Shown here: piece after piece, positions 1 to 9,027 of the stretch
How the letters are laid out: each line of letters starts with the position of its first letter
Position numbering within the stretch: the first letter of the stretch is position 1
DNA from: JAWVFM01 sp038237625
GTDB lineage: Bacteria > Actinomycetota > Thermoleophilia > Solirubrobacterales > 70-9
Reading direction: 5' to 3'
Length of the DNA: 64,000 bases
Assembly: GCA_038237625.1 (NCBI GenBank)
Contig: JBBRYM010000002.1
Span: 62,001-126,000, forward strand
Translations under genes and position numbers: made by a program
The notes under the pieces: generated by a model
Told to the model about the DNA's origin: nothing
Seen by the model: the letters and a program-made list of their open reading frames with translations, nothing else
Databases searched by the model: none

Positions 1-14
1 GCGTCAGCGCGGGA

Positions 15-776
15 CTATGAGCCGAAAAATGAGGTCGTGTACCAGTGAACGATCGAGTCGCCCGCCAGCAGGCCCACCACCCCGCCCAGCGCGAGGAATG
101 GCCCGAACGGGATCTGGCGCTTGCGTGCCTCGGCGCCACCGTGGGCGATCATCGTCACGCCGACGACCGAGCCGGCTAGGAGGCCGGCCAATACTGTCGG
201 TGCAAGGGCGCTGCCGAGGTAGATCCCCATCATCCCGACGAGCTTCGCGTCGCCCATCCCAAGCCCGCGCGGGTAGGCCATCGCGATCAGGAAGAGGGCA
301 CCGCCACCCACGGCCGCGGCGACCAGTCGCTCGGGGACCGAGCCAGGAGCGCCCACGATTGCGATCACGAGGCCGGCGATCGCGCCGGCGCCCAGGATGC
401 GGTTGGGGATGATTCGCTGCTCGAGGTCGGTCAGCGTGATGACGACGAGGAGCAAGCAAAGGACGAGGCCAAGCAAGAGCTGGGTCACGTCGTCGGTTCC
501 AAGGACGAGCGCGGTGAGCGTGAACAGGATTGCCATCGCCAGCTCCGTTAAGGGGTAGCGGGCGGAGATTTGCGCAGAGCAGCTGCGGCAGCGACCTCGG
601 AGCATGAGCCAGGAGAGCACCGGGACGTTGTCGTAGGCGGCGATCTCGTGGCCGCAGCCCGGGCAATGCGAGCGGCCGCTCACCCAGTTCTCGTGGCGCG
701 GCATGCGGTGGGCGAGCACGGTGGCGAAGCTGCCGAAGGCCAGGCCTGTGGGAAAGAGGAACAGGGCAGGATTCAT
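15..776 (-). CDS. pilD: Type IV prepilin leader peptidase / N-methyltransferase
   Basis: An A24-family aspartic membrane peptidase that cleaves prepilin (or tight-adherence pseudopilin) leader peptides at the inner membrane and usually methylates the new N-terminus. The 253-aa product has the N-terminal GxAFGSF start typical of the family, two CxxC pairs about 22 residues apart (CPGC, CRSC) that mark the zinc-binding methyltransferase loop, and several membrane segments. The two catalytic aspartates sit in TDLEQRIIPN and GMGDAKL (the GxGD motif). Length is normal for the bifunctional form. It lies on the same strand as aroE-mltG-ruvX-alaS but is separated from them by the plus-strand exchanger gene. 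No pilin genes are seen in the window. Confidence 0.93.
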   Translation of the reverse strand: MNPALFLFPTGLAFGSFATVLAHRMPRHENWVSGRSHCPGCGHEIAAYDNVPVLSWLMLRGRCRSCSAQISARYPLTELAMAILFTLTALVLGTDDVTQLLLGLVLCLLLVVITLTDLEQRIIPNRILGAGAIAGLVIAIVGAPGSVPERLVAAAVGGGALFLIAMAYPRGLGMGDAKLVGMMGIYLGSALAPTVLAGLLAGSVVGVTMIAHGGAEARKRQIPFGPFLALGGVVGLLAGDSIVHWYTTSFFGS

Positions 777-898
777 GTCGTCACGGGTTCAAGCGAGGAA
801 CGCGTCATCGCGCCCCACCCCACCAGGTACGGGTGGCGAAGCCGCCCGCAAGTGATTAAGGGAGGACCTCAACCTTCGGGACACATAGGCTCCGCGGC

Positions 899-1948
899 GT
901 GACCTCTCGCCAGCGGATCATCCTTGCCGTCGTCGGCGCAGGCACTGTTGCGGCCGGTGTCATGCATTACGCGGGCACTTCGCCCGTCGCCACCTTCATC
1001 GTGGCCGGGCTCGCCCTTGCCGGATTGGCGTGGATAGTCGCATTCTCCACCGAGGCTCTCGGCGAGCGCTTTGGCCCCGGAATGACAGGGTTCTTGCAGT
1101 CCACGCTGGGCAATCTGCCGGAGTTCTTCGTCGTCCTGTTCGCGATCAACGCGGGTGAGCTCCTCGTCGCGCAGACTTCGCTGGTCGGCTCGCTCCTGGC
1201 CAACGGGCTGCTCGTCCTGGGGCTCACCATCATCGTCGGGGCCCGGGTGGGAGAGGGCGGGATCATGCGCTTCAGCGCCCGCCTGCCGAACGACACGATG
1301 ACCCTCCTCATGCTCGCGGTGTTCGTGATCGTGATTCTCGGCGCGGCCTCGTCGTCCAACGACGCCGCCTCACACCACGCGAAGGCGATCTCGGCGATCG
1401 GGTCGATCGCCCTGCTGCTCGTCTACGGCGCCTGGCTCAGCTCGTATCTGCGCGGCGACTCGGCCGCCGCCACACCTGCCCACGGCCCCTCGGTTCCGCT
1501 GACGCTGTCGGCTGGGCTGCTCGCAGCGGCCGGGGTGGGGGCCGCGTTCGTCTCGGACTGGTTCATCGCCGCGCTTGGGCCGGCGATCGATTCCCTGGGG
1601 ATCTCGCGCGCGTTCGCCGGCCTGGTGATCGTCGCGATCGCCGGCAACGCTGTGGAGAACACGACCGCCCTGCTGCTTGCCGCCAAGGGGCAGTCCGACC
1701 TCGCGATTTCGGTCGTCAAGAACTCGGTCGCCCAGATCGCCGTCTTCCTCTTCCCCGCCCTGATCCTCGTGTCGTTGCTCTTCGCCCACTCGCTCACCTT
1801 CGTGCTGCCCCCGGTCTACATCGCCAGCCTGGCGCTGTCCGCTGTTGCGATTTGGCAGATCACGGGCGACGGCGAGGCGCGCGCGTACGAGGGAGCCGCA
1901 CTGATCGCGCTCTTCGTGATCGTCGCGACCGTCGCCTGGTTCGAGTAG
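899..1948 (+). CDS. Calcium/proton (CaCA family) antiporter
   Basis: An integral membrane cation/H+ exchanger, probably exporting Ca2+. The 349-aa protein has about ten to eleven hydrophobic segments arranged as two inverted repeats. Each repeat carries an alpha-repeat signature with an acidic residue: GNLPEFF in the first half and GNAVENTT in the second. These are hallmarks of the CaCA/CAX superfamily. The start is a GTG. A GGAGG lies upstream but about 30 nt away, so the start is not firmly fixed by a ribosome binding site. The gene is single and flanked by minus-strand genes on both sides. ChaA/CAX-like specificity is inferred from family membership only. Confidence 0.85.
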   Translation: MTSRQRIILAVVGAGTVAAGVMHYAGTSPVATFIVAGLALAGLAWIVAFSTEALGERFGPGMTGFLQSTLGNLPEFFVVLFAINAGELLVAQTSLVGSLLANGLLVLGLTIIVGARVGEGGIMRFSARLPNDTMTLLMLAVFVIVILGAASSSNDAASHHAKAISAIGSIALLLVYGAWLSSYLRGDSAAATPAHGPSVPLTLSAGLLAAAGVGAAFVSDWFIAALGPAIDSLGISRAFAGLVIVAIAGNAVENTTALLLAAKGQSDLAISVVKNSVAQIAVFLFPALILVSLLFAHSLTFVLPPVYIASLALSAVAIWQITGDGEARAYEGAALIALFVIVATVAWFE

Positions 1949-2208
1949 CGGGCTGCTAAGGGCCCTTCGGGGCGCCGCTGCGGGCCCTCGCGAGTCGTTT
2001 CTTCTGGCTGGCATCCCGCATCCGCAGGGCCCGCGTGAGCTTCTCGGCTCCGGTCATCTCTTCAGTCCCCAAACGTAATCGACTGAGCGACGTGGCTAGC
2101 GATCGTTTCTGCGACCGGAAGGCTCGGGCCACCAGCAAGGAACCCCTCACAGCCCTGCCGTTCCCGTCGTTGATCAAGAAGTCCGCGCATGGCCGGTATC
2201 CGGGTCGT
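1949..2208. other. Intergenic segment between exchanger and aroE 3' ends, possible 33-aa ORF
   Basis: This 260-bp stretch lies between two convergent genes. On the minus strand an ATG at 2057 opens a 33-codon frame (MTGAEKLTRALRMRD...) ending at 1956, with a GGGGA about 10 nt upstream. It is Arg/Lys-rich and I recognise no family. Just after the exchanger stop, AGGGCCC and GGGCCCT could form a 7-bp stem with a long loop. There is no T tract, so it is not a convincing terminator. Confidence 0.25.
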
Positions 2209-3042
2209 CTATCGGGTGTCATTCGAAGCGCGGACGGCGCGCCTCATGACCTCGATGGATGGCTCCACGCCAGTCCAGATCCGAAGCGCCTCTGCGCCCT
2301 GGTGGACCAGCACCTCGAGCCCGTCGACCGTTCGCACTCCCCGCTTCTTGGCGGCTCGCACGAGCTCGGTCTCCTGGCTTCCGTACACCAGGTCCACCAC
2401 CAGCTGTGTTGCTTTAAGCGCATCGGCTTCGATCGGAAGATCCTTGAGGCTGGGGCCGGTTTCGCCGGACGCCTGAGCCATGCCGGCGGTGGTGCAATTG
2501 ACCGTCAGCTCGCAGCTGACAGAGAGCAGTCGGGAGGTAGCGGTGTCCACCGCTCTCCCTCCGAGGTCCATCGCGAGCGCCTGTGCCCCCTCGGGGGTGC
2601 GGTTCCAGATATGCACCCCGGCACCGCCCTTCACGAGGGCCCAGACAACGGCACGCGCCGAGCCCCCCGCGCCGAGGACGAGGGCCTGCATGCCCTCCGG
2701 TGATTCTTCAAGCGCCGCGAGGAACCCCGGAGCGTCGGTGTTGTCCGCTCGAATCTGCCCGTTTGCGAACGTCAGGGTGTTCGCGGCGCCGATTTCACGT
2801 GCAGCGTCTGATCCCTCGTCGGCCAACTCAAGCGCGGCAAGCTTGTGCGGGACAGTGACGCTGGCGCCGACAAAGCCTTCGTCCGGCATCGCCGCCACCC
2901 GCGCTTCGAAGGCCGCGGGCTCGACGTCGACGGCCTCGTAGCTCCATACACCGGCAAGGCCGAGATCGGCCAGCGCGGCGGCGTGCATCGCGGGCGAGCG
3001 GGAATGGCCGACCGGGTGGCCGAGGACCGCCAGGCGCTTCAT
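2209..3042 (-). CDS. aroE: Shikimate dehydrogenase
   Basis: NADP-dependent reduction of 3-dehydroshikimate to shikimate in the chorismate pathway. The 277-aa product shows the substrate-binding start (LGHPVGHSRSPAMHAAAL), the SVTVPHK motif with the catalytic lysine, the DNTDAPGF segment with the catalytic aspartate, the Rossmann glycine loop LGAGGSARAV with following WNRTPE (NADP preference), and a C-terminal DGLEVLVHQGAEALRIWTG. Length is normal. The start codon lies one base beyond the mltG stop, so it is the distal gene of the alaS-ruvX-mltG-aroE unit. Confidence 0.95.
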   Translation of the reverse strand: MKRLAVLGHPVGHSRSPAMHAAALADLGLAGVWSYEAVDVEPAAFEARVAAMPDEGFVGASVTVPHKLAALELADEGSDAAREIGAANTLTFANGQIRADNTDAPGFLAALEESPEGMQALVLGAGGSARAVVWALVKGGAGVHIWNRTPEGAQALAMDLGGRAVDTATSRLLSVSCELTVNCTTAGMAQASGETGPSLKDLPIEADALKATQLVVDLVYGSQETELVRAAKKRGVRTVDGLEVLVHQGAEALRIWTGVEPSIEVMRRAVRASNDTR

Positions 3043-3043
3043 C

Positions 3044-4390
3044 TCAGCACGAGGTGGGCGACTTGCCGCCGGCAGCCTGGCGGGCGGAGTTGTACTGGTT
3101 CACCAGTTGCTGAAACTGCGCGTCGGTCGTCGCGAAGCTGAGCTTGCCGCAGGCGCCCGGCCTGGTCACGTAGTAGAGATACGGCACGTTCGCCGGCTTG
3201 GCCGCCGCCTTCAGCGAGGCCAAGCCGGGGTTGGAGATCGGTCCCGGCGGAAGCCCCGCGTTCGTGCGCGTGTTGTAGGGCGAGTTGATCGCCAGGTCCG
3301 ACGCCGTGAGGGCGTGGGTGTAGTCGTGAAGGACGAAGCGGATCGTGGCGTCGATCCCCAGCGGGATGCCCTGCTTCAGGCGGTTGTAGATCACGGCCGC
3401 AACCTTGGGCCGGTCCGACGCCGTCGCCGACTCGCGCTCGATCATCGACGCGATGATGAGGACGTCGTAGGGAGTGAGGTTCTTCGAGCGCGCGTAGCTC
3501 AGGTCCACTCGACCGAGGTTCTGCTTGAAAGCGGCCAGCTGCTGGGCGACGAGATCGTCGACGTTGGACCCTCGCTTCAGCGTGTAGGTGGCGGGAAATA
3601 GAAAGCCCTCGAGATCTACCGGGTTCCTGACCCCATACTTGGAGGGATCGAACCCCTTGAAGCTTTTGGTCGACGCCAGATAATCACCCGGCAAGCCGTC
3701 CTGCTTGACCAGGTCCGCGGTCTGCGTGCGGTCGTAGCCCTCGGGGACCGTCACCGTGATGATCTTCGGCACCGGCGGAACCTGGAGCTTGTCGATCGCG
3801 TCGCCGTAGCTCATGTCGTGCAGCAGCGTGTACGTCCCCGCCTGGATGTCGCCGGCCTTGCCGGACATCGATAGGCGCAGGCGGAAGAAGGTCGCGTTCG
3901 ACACCACGCCCTTGCCATCGAGGATGTCGGCAGTCTCCGAGGCCGTTGCCCCCTTCGGGATCTTGACCGTCACCCTCCCGTGACCCTTGCCGTGGAAAGG
4001 CTGGTAGAGCAGAACCCCGAAGACGCCGGCAACCACGAGCAAAGCCACGACCACCAGAATGGCGATCCGCCGTCGCCAGTAGCTGCGCTTGACGGCCGGC
4101 GAGGCTTCGGGCGGGCGCCGGGCCTGCCACGGAGTCCTGGGCTCCACCGGCGGCGCATCGGCGAAGTCCGAATCGGGGCGGCGGGCGGCCGGCGGGGCAG
4201 AGTCCGGCTCCGACTCGGGCCGGGGCGCGGCCTCCGCGGCCTCTGCCCGCGGCTCGGCCTCGGATCCACTGGCCTTCTGTACGCGCCGCCCGAGGCGTCG
4301 GTGGCGGCGCTCCTCCCGCTCGCGACGGCGCTGCTCGCGGTCCTGGGCGGCCGCGTCCTCGCGGAACGGATCCCCCCGGTCCTCTGCCAT
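3044..4390 (-). CDS. mltG: Endolytic murein transglycosylase MltG (YceG-like)
   Basis: A membrane-anchored lytic transglycosylase that cuts nascent glycan strands and terminates peptidoglycan polymerisation. The 448-aa product begins with a ~100-residue, highly charged cytoplasmic region (Arg/Glu then Ala/Pro-rich). A single transmembrane helix follows (about residues 107-128), then the YceG domain. Family motifs include IIASMIERESA, with the catalytic glutamate, and a conserved NSPYNTRTNAGLPPGPISNPG block. The long disordered N-terminus is common in actinobacterial MltG. The start ATG overlaps the ruvX stop (ATGA), indicating translational coupling. Confidence 0.95.
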   Translation of the reverse strand: MAEDRGDPFREDAAAQDREQRRREREERRHRRLGRRVQKASGSEAEPRAEAAEAAPRPESEPDSAPPAARRPDSDFADAPPVEPRTPWQARRPPEASPAVKRSYWRRRIAILVVVALLVVAGVFGVLLYQPFHGKGHGRVTVKIPKGATASETADILDGKGVVSNATFFRLRLSMSGKAGDIQAGTYTLLHDMSYGDAIDKLQVPPVPKIITVTVPEGYDRTQTADLVKQDGLPGDYLASTKSFKGFDPSKYGVRNPVDLEGFLFPATYTLKRGSNVDDLVAQQLAAFKQNLGRVDLSYARSKNLTPYDVLIIASMIERESATASDRPKVAAVIYNRLKQGIPLGIDATIRFVLHDYTHALTASDLAINSPYNTRTNAGLPPGPISNPGLASLKAAAKPANVPYLYYVTRPGACGKLSFATTDAQFQQLVNQYNSARQAAGGKSPTSC

Positions 4391-4776
4391 CAGTGCACCT
4401 CCAGCGACAGTAGGTAGGACTCGAGAAGGTGCGCGGCCGCGAGCGCGTCGCGAGGCGCTCGCGCTCCCGCGCGCCCCGAGGCGTCGGCCAGGCGGGTCGT
4501 CAACCGCTCGTCGTAGGTCTCGACGGGCAGGCTCACCAGCTCCGCAAGGGAGCTCGCGAACTCGCGAGCCGCAACCGCCTGCGCCCCCTCGGTGCCGTCG
4601 AGGGAAACCGGGAGTCCAACCACCACGCGGTCGGCGTGGTTCTCCTGCGCAAGGGCAGCGACCGCAGCCGGGTCGGGTGGCTCGACGACGTCGAGCGGTC
4701 GTGCAAGCGTTCCGCTGGGATCGCTGATCGCGATCCCAGCCCTGGCTTCACCGTGATCCACCGCGAGCACGATCAA
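4390..4776 (-). CDS. ruvX: Holliday junction resolvase-like / pre-16S rRNA nuclease YqgF
   Basis: A small RNase H-fold nuclease (128 aa) implicated in 16S rRNA 5' end maturation and historically called a putative Holliday junction resolvase. The start VLAVDHGEARAGIA contains the first catalytic aspartate and VVGLPVSLDGTEG is the typical middle motif. VETYDERLTT carries the second acidic cluster. The start is probably TTG at 4776, overlapping the alaS stop as TTGA. Position between alaS and mltG is the usual order in Firmicutes and Actinobacteria. Confidence 0.93.
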   Translation of the reverse strand: MIVLAVDHGEARAGIAISDPSGTLARPLDVVEPPDPAAVAALAQENHADRVVVGLPVSLDGTEGAQAVAAREFASSLAELVSLPVETYDERLTTRLADASGRAGARAPRDALAAAHLLESYLLSLEVH

Positions 4777-7385
4777 GGTGCCAGAGCACTCTCGATTGCG
4801 TCTCTCGCCACCTGCAGCGCTTCACCGAGCTTCTCGGGATCTCGGCCACCGGCCTGCGCAACGTTGTCGCGGCCCCCGCCCCCGCCACCGACAGTGGCCG
4901 CCGCCTCGCGCAGAACGTCCGCCGCGGACAGGCCCCGAGCCACCGCGCCCTCGCCGAACCGGGCAACGAGCGAGACCTTTTCCTCCGACCTGCCGCCCAG
5001 CACGACCGCCGCGTCGCCCAGCTTCGAGCTGATCTGCGCGGCGAGCTCCATCAGCTCTCCCTGATCGGCGGCCGGCGACTCCGAAACCACTACCCGCGTC
5101 CCCCCTATCTCGACCGCGTCCCGCGCGAGCTTCTCCGCCTGCTCGGCGGCCCCTTGCCGGCGTGACGCCTCGGCGACCTTGTCGAGGGCGGCCAGCCGCT
5201 CGGCCGTTCGCTGCGCTGCCTCCACGGCATCACCGCCGCCCAGGATGCTTGCGGCTTCGTCGAGCTGCTCGCTGCGGGCGCGAAACCAGTCGATCGCCGC
5301 CGGCCCGGTGAGCGCTTCGATACGGCGCACGTTGGCGGCGCTCGAGCCCTCGTGAACAATGGTGAAGATCCCCACCTCGCCGCTGGAGGCGACGTGGGTG
5401 CCGCCGCAGAGCTCGCGCGAAACGTCCTCGATCTCGATCACCCGGACCCAGTCGCCGTACTTCTCCCCGAACAATGCCATGGCCCCGAGGGCCTCCGCCT
5501 CGGAGCGCTCCATCTCCATCGCCCGCACCGGCTCCGCCGCCTTCACCCATTCGTTGACCCGGTCCTCGATGTCGCGAAGCTCCCCGCGCGTGACCGGCGC
5601 GCCGTGTGTGAAGTCGAAGCGGAGCTTGTCCGGCCGCACCGCCGAGCCGGCCTGGCGCACGTGTGCGCCGAGGCGCTCGCGGAGCGCCGCGTGGAGCAGG
5701 TGCGTCGCTGTGTGGTTTCGCATGGTCGCGATCCGCGTGAGCCGGTCGACGCTGGCGTGCACGACGGCGCTCTCGCCCGGCCCTGGCCCGCGAACGCGAA
5801 GCGCCTGGTCGTCGCCCACCCGATACACGTCGAGCACCTCGTGCTCGGAGCCGTCGCCGAGAGCTCCCGAGTCCGACACCTGGCCACCGCCCTCGGGGTA
5901 GAAGGGGCTCTCCTCGAGCTTGACCAGCAGCTCGTCGTCGCCTGCGGGCTTTGTCGCGAGCACGCTGGTGTCGCTCGCGAGCGTCTCGTAGCCGACGAAG
6001 CTCGTGCGGGGAGAGCCGGCGACGAACTCGGCGACCTCCTCGCGGCCGCTCTCGCCCCCGTTTGAAGCGGCGCTTTGCCGCGCGCGCTCGCGCTGGCCCG
6101 CCATCAGCTTCTCGAAGCCCTCGTCGTCGACCTCGAGGCCCTCCTGCGCGACGAGCTCGCGAGTGAGGTCGTAGGGAAAGCCGTAGGTGTCGTGGAGCTT
6201 GAACGCGTCCTCCGCGTCGATCCGGTTCGAACCCGTCTTCTGGGCATCAGCGACCAGGTCGGCCAGAAGCTCGGAGCCTCGAGCGAGGGTGCGCCCAAAG
6301 CTTCGTTCCTCGTCTTCCGCCCAGCGCATCACGCCCGCACGCTCGGCGAGCAGGTGCGGATAGGCGTCGCCGAGGCTCTCGATTGCCCGCTCTGCAAACT
6401 TCCCGAGATAGGGCGCTTCGAGGCCCAGAACTCGGCCCTGGTGAATCGCCCGCCGCATGATCCTGCGCAGCACGTAGCCACGTTCCTCGTTCGACGGCAC
6501 GACGCCGTCAGCGATCAGGTTCACGGCGCCTCGAGTGTGGTCGGAGATGATGCGCATCGCGCGGGTGACCTTCTCGCTGGAGCCGTAGGCATGTCCTGAG
6601 AGCTCCTCGGCGAGCTCAACGAGGGGACGGAACGCATTTGTCTCGAAGACCGAATCCACCTTCTGCTGAATCACGGCCATGCGCTCGAGCCCGAGGCCCG
6701 TGTCGATGTTGCGCTGAGGCAAGTCGGTTAGCGAGCCGTCCTCGCGGCGCTCGTAGGTCATGAAGACGTGGTTCCAGTACTCGAGGAAGCGATCGGTGTC
6801 GTCGCCGGGGCGGACGTCGTCGGAGCCGAAATCGGGGCCCCGGTCGATGTACATCTCCGAGCACGGGCCGCATGGGCCGGTGGGCCCTCCCTGCCAGAAG
6901 TTCTCGGACGCCGGCAGCTTCAAGATGCGTTCATCGGGAACACCGATCTCCCGCCAGATCGCGATCGCCTCCTCATCGGGACCGAGGCCGAGCTCGTCGG
7001 AGCCCTCGAAGACGGTCACCCAGATGAGCTCCGGGTCGAATCCGAATCCGCTTGTCGAGAGCTCCCAGCCGAAGCGCAGTGACTCGTCCTTGAAGTAGTC
7101 GCCGACGCTGAAGTTGCCGAGCATCTCGAAGAAGGTGAGGTGGCGCTTGGTCGACCCGACGACGTCGATGTCGACAGTGCGGAAAGTCCGCTGGCAGCTG
7201 GTCAGGCGGCGGCTCGGAGGCTCCTCGCGGCCCTCGAAACAGGGCTTGAACTGCTGCATGCCGGCGACGGTGAGCAGGGTCGAGCGGTCCTCGGCAGCGG
7301 GGACAAGCGACGACGAGGGGCGGCGCATGTGCCCGCGTTCTTCGAAGAACGACAGGAATGTCTCGCGGATCTCGGATGAGTCCAT
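4773..7385 (-). CDS. alaS: Alanyl-tRNA synthetase
   Basis: Charges tRNA-Ala and edits mischarged Ser/Gly. The 870-aa product has the class II catalytic core at the N-terminus (FLSFFEERGHMRRPSSSLVP, FKPCFEG), the tRNA-recognition region, and the editing domain with the HTATHLLHAALRE zinc-site motif and the downstream CGGTHV. A C-terminal DHHA1/C-Ala domain includes GGGGGGRDNVAQAGG. Length is normal. It is the first gene of alaS-ruvX-mltG-aroE, and only about 50 bp separate its start from the mnmA stop upstream. Confidence 0.97.
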   Translation of the reverse strand: MDSSEIRETFLSFFEERGHMRRPSSSLVPAAEDRSTLLTVAGMQQFKPCFEGREEPPSRRLTSCQRTFRTVDIDVVGSTKRHLTFFEMLGNFSVGDYFKDESLRFGWELSTSGFGFDPELIWVTVFEGSDELGLGPDEEAIAIWREIGVPDERILKLPASENFWQGGPTGPCGPCSEMYIDRGPDFGSDDVRPGDDTDRFLEYWNHVFMTYERREDGSLTDLPQRNIDTGLGLERMAVIQQKVDSVFETNAFRPLVELAEELSGHAYGSSEKVTRAMRIISDHTRGAVNLIADGVVPSNEERGYVLRRIMRRAIHQGRVLGLEAPYLGKFAERAIESLGDAYPHLLAERAGVMRWAEDEERSFGRTLARGSELLADLVADAQKTGSNRIDAEDAFKLHDTYGFPYDLTRELVAQEGLEVDDEGFEKLMAGQRERARQSAASNGGESGREEVAEFVAGSPRTSFVGYETLASDTSVLATKPAGDDELLVKLEESPFYPEGGGQVSDSGALGDGSEHEVLDVYRVGDDQALRVRGPGPGESAVVHASVDRLTRIATMRNHTATHLLHAALRERLGAHVRQAGSAVRPDKLRFDFTHGAPVTRGELRDIEDRVNEWVKAAEPVRAMEMERSEAEALGAMALFGEKYGDWVRVIEIEDVSRELCGGTHVASSGEVGIFTIVHEGSSAANVRRIEALTGPAAIDWFRARSEQLDEAASILGGGDAVEAAQRTAERLAALDKVAEASRRQGAAEQAEKLARDAVEIGGTRVVVSESPAADQGELMELAAQISSKLGDAAVVLGGRSEEKVSLVARFGEGAVARGLSAADVLREAAATVGGGGGGRDNVAQAGGRDPEKLGEALQVARDAIESALAP

Positions 7386-7437
7386 GCGTGGAGCAGTCTA
7401 GGAACCTGCCTCTCAAGGAGGCGCGAAGGCGCCGCGC

Positions 7438-8886
7438 TCAGCGCGCGATTGTCGCCTGGCCGACGACGAGGTCACCGTCCATCAGGCACGCTGACTGGCC
7501 GGGAGCGACGCCGAAGGCGGGCTCTTCGAGAACGACTTCGAGCCTCTCGTGCACCCCGGGCTCGAGCTGCTCCGTCCGGCATGCGATGGGCGCCGAGTGG
7601 TAGCGCAGCCGCACCCTGTCAATCCGCGCCGCCGGCCGGTACAGCGTCGCGCGGTGAAGCGTCACGCTCCTTCTCGCAAGCTCCTGTCGGCTGCCGACCG
7701 TGACCGTGTTCGCGGCGGCATCGGTGGCCAGCACGTAGAGCGGCTCGTGGCTTGAGACTCCGAGGCCGCGCCGCTGTCCAACGGTGAAGTTCTGGTGACC
7801 GGGGTGGTGGCCGCGCACCCGTCCCAGGCGATCGACGACATCGCCCGGGCGGTCGGCCAAGCCCCCGTGGCGGGCGAGGAACGCGCGCTTTCCCTCCCCC
7901 GCGAGGAAGCACAGGTCCTGGCTCTCGGCCTTCCCCGCGACCGGCAGCCCGGCTCGCGCCGCGAGCTCGCGAACCTCCTGCTTGCGAAGGCCGGCGAGCG
8001 GGAAAGCGAGCCGCGCCAATGTGGACGGCGAGACCGCGGCCAGCATGTAGGTCTGGTCCTTGGCGGGATCCGCAGGCCCCGCCAGCAAGGGGCCGGACCC
8101 GTCGTCGTGCAGACGCGCGTAGTGCCCGGTGACAAGCCTCGAGGCGCCGAGGCGATCGGCGAGGGCGACCATCGCATCGATCCGCAGCTCGCCGTTGCAG
8201 GCAACGCAGGGATTTGGTGTCGTGCCCTTCCCGTAGCCATCCACGAACGGCTGCACCACGCCGGCCCGAAAAGCCTCGCGAAGATCGAGCGTGAAATGTG
8301 CGATCCCCAGCGAATGGGCCACGGAGCGAGCCGCCAGCACGGCCTGCGGCGAGCAACAGCTGCGCTCGCCGTCGTTGGCGGGGTCCTCCCAGAGCTTGAG
8401 GGTGACCGCCACCACGTCCGCCCCTCGCTCGCCCTCCAAGAGAGCCGCCACCGCCGAGTCGACGCCGCCGCTCATCGCGACCAGCACGCGATCCCCGCTC
8501 GGAGCCGGAGGGGCCAGCCTCTGTTGCGAGGAGGCGGCCGCCGAAAGCGCGCGGTGCAGGGCGTCCACGGCAATCTCGGCCGCATGCAAGCCTGCGGGGC
8601 CAAGTCCGCCCAGCGCTGAGGCCACCTGCTTCGGCTCGGTCGCCGCCGCCTCGAGGACGCCGGCGCCGTCGACGATCTCCGCGGTGGCCGCGCCGGCCGC
8701 GCGTGCCGAGGCACACCCCTCCGCTTCGAAGCTGACCGCGGCGATTGCTCCCTCGTCGAGAGTCAGCGAGATGCGCACGAGATCGCCGCAGGGCGCCCCG
8801 CCGGCGGCGCCGGTGAACGCATCGGCGTCAGCTTCGCCGCGGCGCGAGCCATCGCGCAGGTATTCCTCGATGAGAGCCGGGTCCAC
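7438..8886 (-). CDS. mnmA: tRNA 2-thiouridine synthase MnmA fused to an N-terminal IscU/NifU-like scaffold domain
   Basis: MnmA adenylates and thiolates U34 of tRNA-Lys/Glu/Gln. The 482-aa protein is about 120 residues longer than usual MnmA. The MnmA part starts near residue 131 with the PP-loop VAMSGGVDSAVAALL. It keeps the first catalytic cysteine in NPCVACN, the second in SQDLCFL, and the C-terminal barrel. Residues 1-115 look like an IscU/SufU scaffold: GAPCGDLVRISL (Cys 1) and EAEGCASARAAG (Cys 2). The third ligand position reads GLHAAEIAVDAL, so the expected cysteine after His is alanine. The start is GTG at 8886. The fusion suggests Fe-S or sulfur delivery to the thiolase, which is inference. 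Confidence 0.9.
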   Translation of the reverse strand: MDPALIEEYLRDGSRRGEADADAFTGAAGGAPCGDLVRISLTLDEGAIAAVSFEAEGCASARAAGAATAEIVDGAGVLEAAATEPKQVASALGGLGPAGLHAAEIAVDALHRALSAAASSQQRLAPPAPSGDRVLVAMSGGVDSAVAALLEGERGADVVAVTLKLWEDPANDGERSCCSPQAVLAARSVAHSLGIAHFTLDLREAFRAGVVQPFVDGYGKGTTPNPCVACNGELRIDAMVALADRLGASRLVTGHYARLHDDGSGPLLAGPADPAKDQTYMLAAVSPSTLARLAFPLAGLRKQEVRELAARAGLPVAGKAESQDLCFLAGEGKRAFLARHGGLADRPGDVVDRLGRVRGHHPGHQNFTVGQRRGLGVSSHEPLYVLATDAAANTVTVGSRQELARRSVTLHRATLYRPAARIDRVRLRYHSAPIACRTEQLEPGVHERLEVVLEEPAFGVAPGQSACLMDGDLVVGQATIAR

Positions 8887-8907
8887 CCCAGCCAGGGTAG
8901 TGAGGAG

Positions 8908-9003
8908 CTACCGGGGAAAGCTCGGAAGGTTCTCGGGACCCTTGTAGCTTGCGTCGCGAAGCGCCTGCGCAACGCTCTGGAGGCTCTTGAATCCGTAGCT
9001 CAC
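8908..9003 (-). CDS. Possible 31-aa small protein between 6S RNA and mnmA
   Basis: A GTG-initiated frame of 31 codons (begins MSYGFKSLQSVAQAL, contains GPENLPSFPR at the end) with mostly G/C third positions. It lies between the 3' end of the putative 6S RNA and the mnmA start. I recognise no family and see no strong ribosome binding site. The frame opens upstream inside the RNA gene, so the start is not fixed. It may be chance. Confidence 0.25.
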   Translation of the reverse strand: MSYGFKSLQSVAQALRDASYKGPENLPSFPR

Positions 9004-9027
9004 GCTGGCCTGGGGAGTCGTGCCACG

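Noticed and set aside
1956..2222. 88-codon minus-strand frame overlapping the aroE 3' end
   Set aside because: No recognisable family and an unlikely start; only an internal 33-codon frame is kept as a weak possibility.
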